A DNA stretch of 64,000 bases from Pseudomonas sp. ADAK13 (GTDB taxonomy: Bacteria > Pseudomonadota > Gammaproteobacteria > Pseudomonadales > Pseudomonadaceae). The position numbers were made by a program, and so were the translations under genes. Every line of letters begins with the position of its first letter. Within the stretch, counting starts at the first letter, position 1. This document shows, in pieces, positions 44,722 through 53,451 of the stretch. The stretch spans positions 2,232,001 through 2,296,000 of the forward strand of contig NZ_CP052860.1 in NCBI RefSeq assembly GCF_012935715.1. The letters run 5' to 3'. A model generated the notes under the pieces. It was not told where the DNA came from. It did not search any database and saw only the letters and a list, made by a program, of their open reading frames with translations.

Positions 44722-46302
44722 CTAAGTGAAACTCTGCCGCATTTCAGAGAGAAACTTTCTAGTTTTAGGGTAATGCGACCTCTTCTCAAGTGATGAAAAT
44801 AAACTTGGCACCATCAGGTATAAGTCACTCTTGCGAAGTTTGGTAGGGTGCTCGATCAGCGTTAATTTAATTAGAGTGCGTAACTTTTCATCGCGGCTGT
44901 CCCAGTCCATGCAAACATGATTACCGCGTCTGCCACTCGGTAGATTACTGGTTCGATTAGATAACCAAGAACGATCGTTTCGATAAAGCCAAGCGTAGAC
45001 ATTAGGATTCAACTTTTTAATATCATTCGTGCTGAGGTTGGGGTTTAGACTGACACTGGTGTCCCATCTGTTTCGTTGTTGCTCTTGCTTTCTAAGATAA
45101 ATTATCTTGTTGAATTCTTTTTCAACTAAAGGGTTAAAGCGCAGCACCCGATTCACTGTACTTATTGATAGTTCAAATCTTGAACAGATTTCTTTTTTGG
45201 ATGTACCTACCATCAATGACTTTATAATTTTATCTTTCAGTTCCTTGATTAGCTTTTTTGGTTTTGGAATGCATGCTTCTAGTTCTAATTTTGGTAGCGG
45301 GCACTCATTAGGTTGAATTTGACTAATCAGTTTAGCATTCCTTGATACTGATATTTCCTGCTGTGCGGCGAGCTGTTGGTACGAGCCCACGAACAAATCG
45401 AAGCGTCCGAATAGAAACATTATGAGAGTCAAATGCTTCAGCGGATGGCAATAACTACGCGGCTTGCGAGTCATTTGAGTCATGAAACGTATTGCACAAT
45501 ACGCGTCGCAGGGTAATGCAGAAAAAGGCGGATAAGGTTGAAGAATAGAGCAATATTCCGCAAAGCGCTCTGCAGTCGCCTCTCGCGCATGAGGGGAAAT
45601 TCCCTGAAGATTGATCGCGGCCTTGTAGACTTGAACGACCATGCTGGGCTCAAAACGACAAGAGCTACCCCATTTACCGAGCGCTACCACTGCGATAGAC
45701 ATAGCCTGCAGCGTTTTGAGGGTTGAAGCACTAGGTGTACGTGAACCAATCGTAATAAGGGCCGCCTCATCTGGAAGAACCCACTGAAAGCGTCTCGACC
45801 ATTGTCTATTTTCCGTGGATTCCATAAGTAAGCAATTATGAAGTGGGCATATCGATACGCCTGGAAACTGGTGAGATAGATGCCAATAAGCTACTCCATG
45901 AAGCGCACGATCAGCAGTCATACATTGAGTACAAGCCTTTAAAGGGTGTTCTCCTCCAAACCTGCCGGTGACAAGTCCTAGTCTGTATTTAAAAGAACCC
46001 AGCGTGGGCCTGTTCATGGCTTGCTCAAGAGCACCTACATGTTCAGGTGATTGGAAAGGGAAGAATATAGGGGAAATCGTATGCTTACGAATTATTTCCT
46101 CTGAGCTACCCCATGTTAATTTTGCATCTTCATTCAGCAGTTCGAGGCTTCGGGGGAAGTCGTGTGAGAACGACGTAGTTTCGCTTCCAAAGAGATAGCT
46201 TAGTGTTTCCGCAGATGAATGGTTGGCGCAAAGAAGATGTTGCCGACTACATAGGCTAAAAAAGCACTCGTCCTCTAACCAATGCAGATACGCAGTTCGC
46301 AT
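44722..46302 (-). CDS. tnsD: TnsD-like TniQ-family target-selection protein
   Basis: A 526-residue protein with the TniQ domain at the N terminus (WLEDECFFSLCSRQHLLCAN, then SYLFGS) and a zinc site at Cys124, Cys127 (KACTQC), Cys152 and His155 (ICPLHN). The C-terminal half has PNVYAWLYRNDRSWLSNR and CMDWDSRDEKLRTLIK, closely like YAWLYRHDRDWL and VDWNQRDR of Tn7 TnsD as I remember it. TnsD of Tn7 is 508 residues and binds the glmS end, so this is the most likely reader of attTn7. In Tn7 tnsD follows tnsC in the operon; here it is separate and divergent from tnsA. Confidence 0.87.
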   Translation of the reverse strand: MRTAYLHWLEDECFFSLCSRQHLLCANHSSAETLSYLFGSETTSFSHDFPRSLELLNEDAKLTWGSSEEIIRKHTISPIFFPFQSPEHVGALEQAMNRPTLGSFKYRLGLVTGRFGGEHPLKACTQCMTADRALHGVAYWHLSHQFPGVSICPLHNCLLMESTENRQWSRRFQWVLPDEAALITIGSRTPSASTLKTLQAMSIAVVALGKWGSSCRFEPSMVVQVYKAAINLQGISPHAREATAERFAEYCSILQPYPPFSALPCDAYCAIRFMTQMTRKPRSYCHPLKHLTLIMFLFGRFDLFVGSYQQLAAQQEISVSRNAKLISQIQPNECPLPKLELEACIPKPKKLIKELKDKIIKSLMVGTSKKEICSRFELSISTVNRVLRFNPLVEKEFNKIIYLRKQEQQRNRWDTSVSLNPNLSTNDIKKLNPNVYAWLYRNDRSWLSNRTSNLPSGRRGNHVCMDWDSRDEKLRTLIKLTLIEHPTKLRKSDLYLMVPSLFSSLEKRSHYPKTRKFLSEMRQSFT

Positions 46303-47011
46303 TTTGATGGCGCGCCCTTATCTCGTAGCTCAAAGGAGTCACCATAATTCCACGTTGTAAAATTGTGAAATCTCTTTAAGTTATTAATTAGCTAGTTATT
46401 ATTTTGTTTTGTTCAAAGCCTTCAGAGTCGAGGCGTCGTACCGCCAGCCAAAGTTCAAAACGGAAAATAATCCGTCCATGGACCGGAATCTTGTGTACGC
46501 CTAGGTAGGTGCAGACTGATGCCGCTTTTATCAACGACTCAGATCATGCTTGGTTGGTGCGCAAACTTGTTGTCAGTTAGGAATTACCGGCTGTAACATA
46601 TTCTGCTTAATCGAAATGCTAGCGAAGGAAACACTATGCTCGTAACGCCTGAAATAGGCTTCGTCATGGTGGGCGGTTCACAATCGGCGATGACGCCTAA
46701 GGTATGCCCTATTCGAAAAATCAGATGACAGCTCGTTAAACGTGAGCGCTGTATGTCAGATAGACAGAGGCCCAAGTGCGACCTTGGGCCTCTGTGGATA
46801 AGTCAGATTTCGATCCCTGACTCATCCATTTTCTATCCCTAACATGTGAGACGTCAAGTCTCGCACGGCTTCGCTCATCCACAAGACGCTGCGCGTTATC
46901 CACAACCGGACGCGCGGTTACCTGCCCGCAGGATAAGGGTTTCGCCGGAGCGTATGCTGTTATCCCCAGCAAATGTAGCTCGCGCGATCCTGATGAGATT
47001 GGAATATTCGG
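46303..47011. promoter_or_regulatory. Control region between tnsD and tnsABC, with DnaA boxes and a hairpin
   Basis: This 709-bp gap has no convincing gene. It must hold the divergent promoters of tnsD and tnsABC. It contains two perfect DnaA boxes, TGTGGATAA at 46793-46801 and TTATCCACA at 46896-46904, and a near match TCATCCACA at 46875-46883, all within 112 bases. A 12-bp hairpin (CAGAGGCCCAAG / CTTGGGCCTCTG, 46765-46776 and 46783-46794) lies just before the first box, without a U-run. A short AT-rich part lies at 46375-46410 and includes TTAATTAGCTAG, the reverse complement of part of the right-end repeat. Confidence 0.6.
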
Positions 47012-47974
47012 ATGAAACCGCAAGACAGATTTGCCCTCATTATGAGTCGCCAAAGCCGGTTCGAATGGGGCGGTGAATACATACCGTCCACGCTGGCTGT
47101 TCCCCGCGAGGCGCCAAAGGGATCCCGAATCAGTAGGCTGCGCAGTCGAAAGCTGAAACGCACACTTCATCTACTTTCTGGACCCGAGAAGGTATTTACG
47201 CAATTAGCCCTTTATCACCCTGATCTGTTTGAGCTCCACGAGCAGAAAATGCTCTGGCCAGTTAATTCAGGCCATCCACTTCGAGGACATCCCCTGACGA
47301 AAGGGACCTTCCCGCCCCCTCTGCGCGGCACTGTTGATGTCGCGAGGGAGATTGGTTTTAAGCATTTTGAAATCGTAGTGGAGGATGCGAGCGGGAACAG
47401 GCACAAAATGCCATTCCCCTACCAAGGGGACCTGCTGCTGTACCTTTTCAACAGTCGAGGGGAACCCTTCGCCGTAAACTGGACTGTCAAAGACCAGGCT
47501 CTAGCTTTTCGTGAACGCCGAAGCATGGCGCCCAAGACACCTGTCCAGCAGAGGAAAGACCGTGAGCATGCAGAACTAAGGGGCGAGTTAGAGCGGCGCT
47601 ACTATGCAAGCGCCGGAATCCGAACCGTTGAAGTTTCTCGCGATCTTGTATCACCTACGATCCAAGCGAATCTGGATCTCTTGTTTGGCATGCACGATCT
47701 TGATTTCTCGCTTGGGGCAGCTCTGCTGGAAGACTTCAGTGGTGCAGTGACTGATGCCATAAAAATTGGAAAACCAGTCGCTTATGTGGCGATTGAACAT
47801 AGCGCTAGATGGGGCTTCCGCGATCAGTTCATTGCCAAGATTTACCAGGATATTTGGGATAGAAAGCTCCTCGTCGACTTCAACGAACCTATCCTGATCG
47901 ATCGCCCGCTCATCACGGGTGGCTGCGATCTACTTCAGGCTTTTGGCTCGTTTTTCGAAGAGGCGGCGCCATGA
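47012..47974 (+). CDS. tnsA: TnsA endonuclease subunit of the transposase
   Basis: A 320-residue restriction-enzyme-like nuclease that cuts the 5' ends of the transposon, so that together with TnsB it gives cut-and-paste movement. The catalytic set appears as Glu59 (LSGPEKVFTQL), Asp140 (YQGDLLLYL) and Lys160 (AVNWTVKDQ), like Glu63, Asp114 and Lys132 of Tn7 TnsA. It is somewhat longer than Tn7 TnsA (273 residues). Its stop overlaps tnsB (ATGA). A start at Met11 is possible. Confidence 0.9.
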   Translation: MKPQDRFALIMSRQSRFEWGGEYIPSTLAVPREAPKGSRISRLRSRKLKRTLHLLSGPEKVFTQLALYHPDLFELHEQKMLWPVNSGHPLRGHPLTKGTFPPPLRGTVDVAREIGFKHFEIVVEDASGNRHKMPFPYQGDLLLYLFNSRGEPFAVNWTVKDQALAFRERRSMAPKTPVQQRKDREHAELRGELERRYYASAGIRTVEVSRDLVSPTIQANLDLLFGMHDLDFSLGAALLEDFSGAVTDAIKIGKPVAYVAIEHSARWGFRDQFIAKIYQDIWDRKLLVDFNEPILIDRPLITGGCDLLQAFGSFFEEAAP

Positions 47975-49983
47975 GAGCAGGTTCACGGATCATCGCCCCA
48001 GAGGGGTTTCTCAGTCTCGTACAGGGCATTATCTACCACTTCCTCGTGAGCGATGGTCGGCGAAACCGGGTTCGTCTGGTCGAGTTCAAGGACGATGGGA
48101 AAAGAATCAGTACTCATCTGATTCAGCTGAGCCAGATTGACTTTGAGGACGCGGTTGAGAATGGATGGTTGGCGGAGGATGGCTTGGCCGATTCAACCCC
48201 CCCTTGGCTGATACCCATCGAAGGTGTGGCCATCGAGCATCTGGAAAGCCGTCGGGCCTCATCGAAACAGAGTTACGAGCAGAAGGTGAATAAGCGTTTT
48301 GCTGCAATCTCGAGCCTGGTCGCTCGCCGAGATGAAATTTTTGCGAGCGCTGATCCTGACGCTCTCATCAACGCTCACGCTAAAGCGCTGCGCCCCTATC
48401 AGAACGCTGCAAGGATGAGGCTTTGGTTCTATTCCTATGTAGTGTTTGGCCAGACCAAATGGTCCCTGTTGCCACCTTTTCACCGAATCGGGGCATGGAG
48501 TCGAGAAGGACCTGGTCGAACGAAGAAGCTTGGTCGCCCCTCTCGCAAGGGGAAAAGACATGGCTATCGTTGTGATGCAGCCATGCAGCAACTGATATTG
48601 GAAGGCTTTCTCACTTATAAGTCTCCCCACAAGACTCAAAACAAGATTTACAGCGAAGTCCTCACGAGAGTTTTTGGTTGTGTTTCAGCCAAACAGAGCA
48701 GTAAGACAGTGGAGTTTAGACATCCCCAAAGTAAGCCTTTCCCGTCCTTCCCCCAGTTTAAGTATTGGGTATCTAAAATGATTAGTCCGAAAGAGCTTCG
48801 TATCTCTTTAAAAGGAAAGCATGGCGCTCGTGCTCAATCAGGCTCCGAAGGAAGTTTTGCCGACAATCTCATCAATGTTAACCAACGCATTGAGTTTGAT
48901 GGCTACTACATATCGGAGAAGCTTTCAGGTCTAACTGAAGGTAGTGCTGTAGATAGTTTCTGTGTTGTCCGAGCTGTCTGTGCGCTGTCAGGGATGGTGC
49001 TAGGGATTGGCTTTTCGGAAGGCAGCGAAAATATGGCTGCTTATCGCATGGCGATCTATTCCATGGCGTGCGACAAGGTCAAATACTGCGAGCAGTATGG
49101 TGTGGAGATCAGCGCGGAAGAATGGCCTAGTATTGGTCTGTCAGGTGGAATCGTACTGGATAGAGGCCCCGCAGCTGGCTACGAGGTAGAGCCAGAAATT
49201 CACTGGCTGAAGTCAGTAGAGCTGACACCTGTCTATTCTGGTCAATCCAAGGCCTCCGTAGAGTCGTCTCACCCGAGGGATAAGAAAATACTCGGACAGC
49301 CGACCTATTTTCATAGCAGGCTGGATTTTGTGCAGATGGCCAAGCGCGAGATTCTGCGCGTTCTGAAGGACAACCACACCTCTGACGCACGACTGCGTAT
49401 GGACGAGGAAATGATTCTGGCTGGCATTAAGCCAACGCCCCATGACATCTACAGCTACTGGAGCGTGCGTGGTCGAGATTCCTCGATCGGCGTACCTTTC
49501 GATACCGCTGTAAAGGAGTTTCTTGATGTGCGACCAGCCGCGATAAGAAAAGATGGCGTCTATTTTTACGGACGTAAATATAGATCCCGTGCTCTGGAAG
49601 AGACGGGAGTTTTTGATTTGGTAGCTCGGCAAGGCGTCATCAACACTTCAGCATATGTATTAGTCATGTGTGTTCGCCACATCTGGATAGAAGTTAAAGG
49701 GATTTTGTATGAGTTAGATTTTATGAGATCGGTGCGTACGTCGCAGGGCACCATCGATATCTCACTTCGCCAACTGCAGGAAATTGACCATGTGCGACGA
49801 GATACTGATGCTGATCTTCGAGAAGAGAGGCCTGCTCATGATCAACATTTCGAAGACAGATTCAAACTGAATACAGGCGAGGATTGGGACGCAGGTGAGC
49901 GGAAAATAGGGCGGCCTTCCAAAGGCGGCGCTGCACTGCGTGACAGTGCCGATTACAACCGTTTCAGAGGTGCAACGAAATGA
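47971..49983 (+). CDS. tnsB: TnsB DDE transposase
   Basis: A 670-residue DDE (rve-fold) transposase that binds the repeated sites at the transposon ends, cuts the 3' ends and joins them to the target. The catalytic triad is visible as Asp310 (IEFDGYY), Asp397 (GIVLDRGP) and Glu431 (SKASVESSHPR), with the family-typical spacing. The N-terminal part contains the DNA-binding regions (KKLGRPSRKGKRHGY is strongly basic). It overlaps tnsA and tnsC by four bases each, giving one translationally coupled operon. Confidence 0.93.
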   Translation: MRAGSRIIAPEGFLSLVQGIIYHFLVSDGRRNRVRLVEFKDDGKRISTHLIQLSQIDFEDAVENGWLAEDGLADSTPPWLIPIEGVAIEHLESRRASSKQSYEQKVNKRFAAISSLVARRDEIFASADPDALINAHAKALRPYQNAARMRLWFYSYVVFGQTKWSLLPPFHRIGAWSREGPGRTKKLGRPSRKGKRHGYRCDAAMQQLILEGFLTYKSPHKTQNKIYSEVLTRVFGCVSAKQSSKTVEFRHPQSKPFPSFPQFKYWVSKMISPKELRISLKGKHGARAQSGSEGSFADNLINVNQRIEFDGYYISEKLSGLTEGSAVDSFCVVRAVCALSGMVLGIGFSEGSENMAAYRMAIYSMACDKVKYCEQYGVEISAEEWPSIGLSGGIVLDRGPAAGYEVEPEIHWLKSVELTPVYSGQSKASVESSHPRDKKILGQPTYFHSRLDFVQMAKREILRVLKDNHTSDARLRMDEEMILAGIKPTPHDIYSYWSVRGRDSSIGVPFDTAVKEFLDVRPAAIRKDGVYFYGRKYRSRALEETGVFDLVARQGVINTSAYVLVMCVRHIWIEVKGILYELDFMRSVRTSQGTIDISLRQLQEIDHVRRDTDADLREERPAHDQHFEDRFKLNTGEDWDAGERKIGRPSKGGAALRDSADYNRFRGATK

Positions 49984-51317
49984 ACAAAACCATCGAATCT
50001 CGTTTCGACGGTTATATGGACATTGAAAGCATCCGTAGACGAGTTGTCGTGCGACCCGAGCCCGTTTCAGATTTGGAGACGCTTCACCCTTCGATTGGCG
50101 CTCAACTCCTCGCTGAGAGGCTGATGGAGATATACATCCCCAGCGAATTATCTCTCAACTTTATTCATGAAATGATCGGTTTGGCTTATCTGCACAACCT
50201 CAAAGTTTTCAGCAGCGAGGCTGGGTACGCGGCCAGAATCTTCACACCTCCAGAGGTGGAGGTTTCACCAATCTGTCTTACCGGCCTGGCGGGCGTGGGT
50301 AAGAGCCAGACGATTGCTGCTCTATGGAGGGCTCTCCCTCCACCGATAGCACTCACTTGTGACCTGTACCAAGGAACCGTCGAGCTGATGTCACTGTGGT
50401 ATGCGAGCGCTCGCGGCAAAGCTGGTGGTAAGCAGCTTCTCCTGGATTTCGTTCATGGCAGTGGTCACGACGGTCGTGGGGGCAATCTAAAGAAATTGCT
50501 CGTGGACTGCCGTCGGTTAGCCAACCGGGATGGCGTCACGCTGGTCGTTCTGGATGAAACCCAGCACATCAACACTGGTGAGGGCGCGTCTAAAGTGACC
50601 GACATCCTGCTGACGATGGCAGTCATCGGACCCCCTATGATCTTTGTGTCCAATTACAGCCTGGTGCACAAGTTACTCCGTCGTAACAGCGAGGATAAGC
50701 AGAGACTGCTTTCCGAGCCACGGATCATGCTGCCCGATGATCCCAAGAGCCAGGATTGGGCTGACTATGTTGACGAGTGCATGAGGGTTAGTGGGGGCCG
50801 TGTCAAAGTCGGCAATGATGAGTTTGGGGTGGAGCTTTACCGTTCCACCTTTGGTATCAAGCGACTCGTTGTACAGTTGCTAAAGCTTGCTTACATTGAA
50901 TGTCGTGCCGCTGGCAGGCACCGGATTGAAGTCGATGACCTTCATACGGCCTACCGGTCCAGTGCGTATACCAGCAACGCGAGAGATGTCGAATACCTGC
51001 AGTTGGAGACGATCAGCAGAGGATCCAGCAAGCGCTTGGACCTGCGTTGCCCATTCGACTTACCCGTTGAGTACAAGTCGAACGTAGTGAGCTTCACACG
51101 GGCAGATCGCGACCAGCGTGTGCAGGCAAGGGTTTTTAATTCGTCGGCTACTGAGGCGGAGCGCTCGCTGCTAAAGCATATCGCCTTGCCAGAAGATAAA
51201 ACCCCTGCCAAATCCACCCGACGCTTGCCTGTCCCAAAGGCGACCGACGAGGACTTAATGCGCTCCTTCCGTCAGTACATGGAGTCACCGTCATCCAGTC
51301 CCAAAAAGCCTAAATAG
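49980..51317 (+). CDS. tnsC: TnsC AAA+ transposition regulator
   Basis: A 445-residue AAA+ ATPase that links the target-selecting TniQ protein to the TnsAB transposase. Walker A is GLAGVGKS (102-109), Walker B is LVVLDETQ (188-195), and the sensor-1 Asn may lie in IFVSNYSL. It is shorter than Tn7 TnsC (555 residues). It ends the operon; no tnsD or tnsE gene follows, but instead a convergent small gene. Confidence 0.92.
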   Translation: MNKTIESRFDGYMDIESIRRRVVVRPEPVSDLETLHPSIGAQLLAERLMEIYIPSELSLNFIHEMIGLAYLHNLKVFSSEAGYAARIFTPPEVEVSPICLTGLAGVGKSQTIAALWRALPPPIALTCDLYQGTVELMSLWYASARGKAGGKQLLLDFVHGSGHDGRGGNLKKLLVDCRRLANRDGVTLVVLDETQHINTGEGASKVTDILLTMAVIGPPMIFVSNYSLVHKLLRRNSEDKQRLLSEPRIMLPDDPKSQDWADYVDECMRVSGGRVKVGNDEFGVELYRSTFGIKRLVVQLLKLAYIECRAAGRHRIEVDDLHTAYRSSAYTSNARDVEYLQLETISRGSSKRLDLRCPFDLPVEYKSNVVSFTRADRDQRVQARVFNSSATEAERSLLKHIALPEDKTPAKSTRRLPVPKATDEDLMRSFRQYMESPSSSPKKPK

Positions 51318-51339
51318 CTGACCTGATCATGGGGGGCGG

Positions 51340-51654
51340 TCAGTGACTGTCACGGAAAAAGTCATCTTTAGCGGCCAGCCCGAAATCGTCTCCCGGCCTT
51401 TTAGGGCCAGTCTCAAACATGTGCGCTTTGCGTTTCTCCTGCTTGAGGTAAGCGAGGGTAGCTAAAAAACAGTTTTCGCAGAGATGCACCTCATAGCGTT
51501 CACCGTCGTGCAAGGCACCATAGCCCCAATGCGCATGGAGGTTCCCATACTCCAAGTTGCCGCTTCCTAGACGGGTAGAGCAATCGCATACGTCACAACG
51601 CACGTCGGTCACAGCTTCGACTTCTACACGACCTGTGATTTTCATCCCATCCAA
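51340..51654 (-). CDS. Small zinc-ribbon protein of unknown function
   Basis: A 104-residue protein with two CxxC-type pairs (RCDVCDCSTR at residues 19-28 and HLCENCF near residue 58), suggesting one zinc site, around a WGYGALHDGERYEVHLC core. The C terminus is charged. I recognise it as a type of hypothetical protein seen in Pseudomonas but know no function. It is convergent with tnsC (23 bases between stops). It might be a DNA- or protein-binding accessory of the element. Confidence 0.7.
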   Translation of the reverse strand: MDGMKITGRVEVEAVTDVRCDVCDCSTRLGSGNLEYGNLHAHWGYGALHDGERYEVHLCENCFLATLAYLKQEKRKAHMFETGPKRPGDDFGLAAKDDFFRDSH

Positions 51655-51818
51655 GCCTCGGTTAACACATAACTCAAGTTTAGAGGTTCAAAGCTTGGCC
51701 GCTTTGCCATCGGTCAGTTCTTACAGAACCGCCCAGTCGCAATAGCTTGAGGGGCTGTGGGGGGGCAGATTGGAATGCACTCGGCTACAGCTGACGAGGA
51801 TTTCATCAAATGGTATTA

Positions 51819-51959
51819 GCGCCAACGCTGAATTGACCCCCCTGCTGACGTGGGATTAGCCCACCCTCAAGTCAACACAAATCCAGTAAAAGTAGTGGTT
51901 GCGAGGGGGCTGCCCGGGTCAGTGATATCTCGGCAACTGGATCAATTCGGCGCTGGCGC
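51819..51959. repeat. Short inverted-repeat remnant, IS- or MITE-like
   Basis: GCGCCAACGCTGAATTGA (51819-51836) and TCAATTCGGCGCTGGCGC (51942-51959) are inverted copies with 16 of 18 positions matching, enclosing about 105 bases without a gene. The arrangement looks like the fused ends of a decayed insertion sequence. The surrounding stretch 51655-52139 contains no convincing coding sequence. Confidence 0.5.
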
Positions 51960-52139
51960 CAACACTTCTGGTCGCCTGATGGTTGGCTAACCCTGGGGGG
52001 ACTTGTCTGTTGTGTCCATTGCGGTCCAGCGGGCCACGTTTTCGTGCCGCGACTCGAGCCAGGCCTAGCAACCGACCTGACTCTGCATTTCGAGATTCAG
52101 TCTTAAGCGGTTCACTACCTTAGTGTACTGGCACAAGAT

Positions 52140-52745
52140 CTATATCCCCAGAATCGTGTAGACATTATGCCGTTGCCTTGCATCCGATCCCTCCAACGTG
52201 ATGCGCACCAAGGTATGGCTGTAAAGGATGTCGAGTGCCGGTCGAATATGAGCCCTTTGGCAACCCAAATATCCCAACATCGTCTCGTAGTTTATTGGGA
52301 TGGACTCCGATCCGTTAGGACGCAGCGAGATCAACAGAAGGTAGATTTTCAAAGCTGTCAGTGGAATAGCACCCCGATTCAGAATTTCGGGCAACTGCTT
52401 ACGGATACGCTCGTAAGGAATCTTTCCCCAGCCCTCATCTTTCCTCGTTGACGTCAGTTCGTACTCATAAATGTGTGCGGTTTTGTCCACCTTGACCATC
52501 CCGCGCTCAACGAGTACTTGAAGGCCACGTATGACCATTGGCCTTGATAGGCCGGTCAGAGCTTCCAGGTCTGAGATAGACAATTTTGCTTTTTGCGAGT
52601 GAAAGTCGATCGAGGTTGAAATTGCCAGGAAGCATTTCAATGCAGCGATGTTTAACCCCGCGCTTTTTCCACCACCAAATTTGATTAGCCCTATCTGCGG
52701 ATCCCTAATCCACCAGGTAGGGCACTTGCTGAAACGGATTGCCAT
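52140..52745 (-). CDS. Winged-helix DNA-binding protein (replication- or regulator-like)
   Basis: A 201-residue protein. Residues about 33-90 form a winged helix (LNIAALKCFLAISTS ... KLSISDLEALTGLSRPMVIR then GLQVLVERGMVKV), of the type seen in plasmid and phage replication proteins and in MarR-like regulators. A second similar unit may lie at about 125-190 (IPLTALKIYLLLISLRPNGS ... YETMLGYLGCQRAHIRPALDIL), suggesting a tandem duplicated fold as in Rep proteins. It is coupled to a small membrane-peptide gene upstream by a TAATG overlap. Function not known. Confidence 0.6.
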   Translation of the reverse strand: MAIRFSKCPTWWIRDPQIGLIKFGGGKSAGLNIAALKCFLAISTSIDFHSQKAKLSISDLEALTGLSRPMVIRGLQVLVERGMVKVDKTAHIYEYELTSTRKDEGWGKIPYERIRKQLPEILNRGAIPLTALKIYLLLISLRPNGSESIPINYETMLGYLGCQRAHIRPALDILYSHTLVRITLEGSDARQRHNVYTILGI

Positions 52746-52888
52746 TAATCATCTCCTTTTGAAATCGCGCGGCAAAGCTGACGGACGCACTCGGCTACAA
52801 CTAGGAGGGCAACCACAGAAATAACAGTTACTAAAACCAACGGATTAGCATTGGAAATTGCAGAAATAAACGAAACAAAGGTATTCAT
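52745..52888 (-). CDS. 47-residue single-helix membrane peptide
   Basis: ATG at 52886-52888 with AGGTG upstream opens a 47-codon frame encoding MNTFVSFISAISNANPLVLV followed by TVISVVALLVVAECVRQLCRAISKGDD. Residues about 16-33 form one hydrophobic helix, and the C-terminal tail is basic then acidic. The stop TAA overlaps the start of the winged-helix gene (TAATG), which is strong evidence that it is translated. Small hydrophobic peptides coupled to a DNA-binding gene may be toxins, holin-like proteins or sensors; there is nothing here to decide. Confidence 0.5.
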   Translation of the reverse strand: MNTFVSFISAISNANPLVLVTVISVVALLVVAECVRQLCRAISKGDD

Positions 52889-53006
52889 CGCAGCACCTAT
52901 TCATCGAGAGTGTCAGCGCAGGCTACGACAATATTCTACGTCTATCTAGAAGGAGTGTTTTTTGTTATTTATAAAATATATGTATTTTTTCTATGAAAAT
53001 CAGTAC

Positions 53007-53119
53007 CTTACGTAAGATGTTTTTGGTAAATGAGTTGCGCATAGTAGTAAATGAGAAGCCAAAAAATGCACAAAATCGGTAAATGAAAATTGATGGCCGT
53101 TGGTCTGAAAGTAAATGGG
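53007..53119. repeat. Direct repeats GTAAATGRR and palindrome in an AT-rich region
   Basis: GTAAATGAG occurs at 53026-53034 and 53047-53055, GTAAATGAA at 53079-53087 and GTAAATGGG at 53111-53119 (spacing 21, 32 and 32 bases). A CTTACGTAAG palindrome lies at 53007-53016, and an AT-rich run at about 52940-53000. All are upstream of the peptide/winged-helix operon, so they could be its operators, or iterons. The rest of 52889-53451 shows no clear gene. Confidence 0.45.
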
Positions 53120-53451
53120 AAGGGCATTTTTTATAAACATGGATGCACTGAGCATGTCTAGCATTGGGTGATCCCGTCCTTGGGGTGTTTCCGTTGCTAC
53201 GCTGCGGGCCGGGCTTTCGTGCTGATTATCGAGCCAGGTCAAACAGCCGCCCCGTCTCACCCACTCGGCCTCAATCCCTAACACCATTCGGGCGGGCTAA
53301 TACGAGTAATGTGTCGCGTTCCTCCGCCATTGAAGCGTTGCAGCTGTACATCGTGCTGATGACGGTCTCGATCAGTTCTGGACGATGAAGTGCTAATGGC
53401 TCAACGCCTGTCAGGAAGCTCTCGTTCTCGAAGGCTGCACTCCTTGTCCTG

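Noticed and set aside
46765..46794. 12-bp hairpin upstream of tnsA as a transcription terminator
   Set aside because: No U-run follows on either strand, so it was recorded as a structural element of the control region only.
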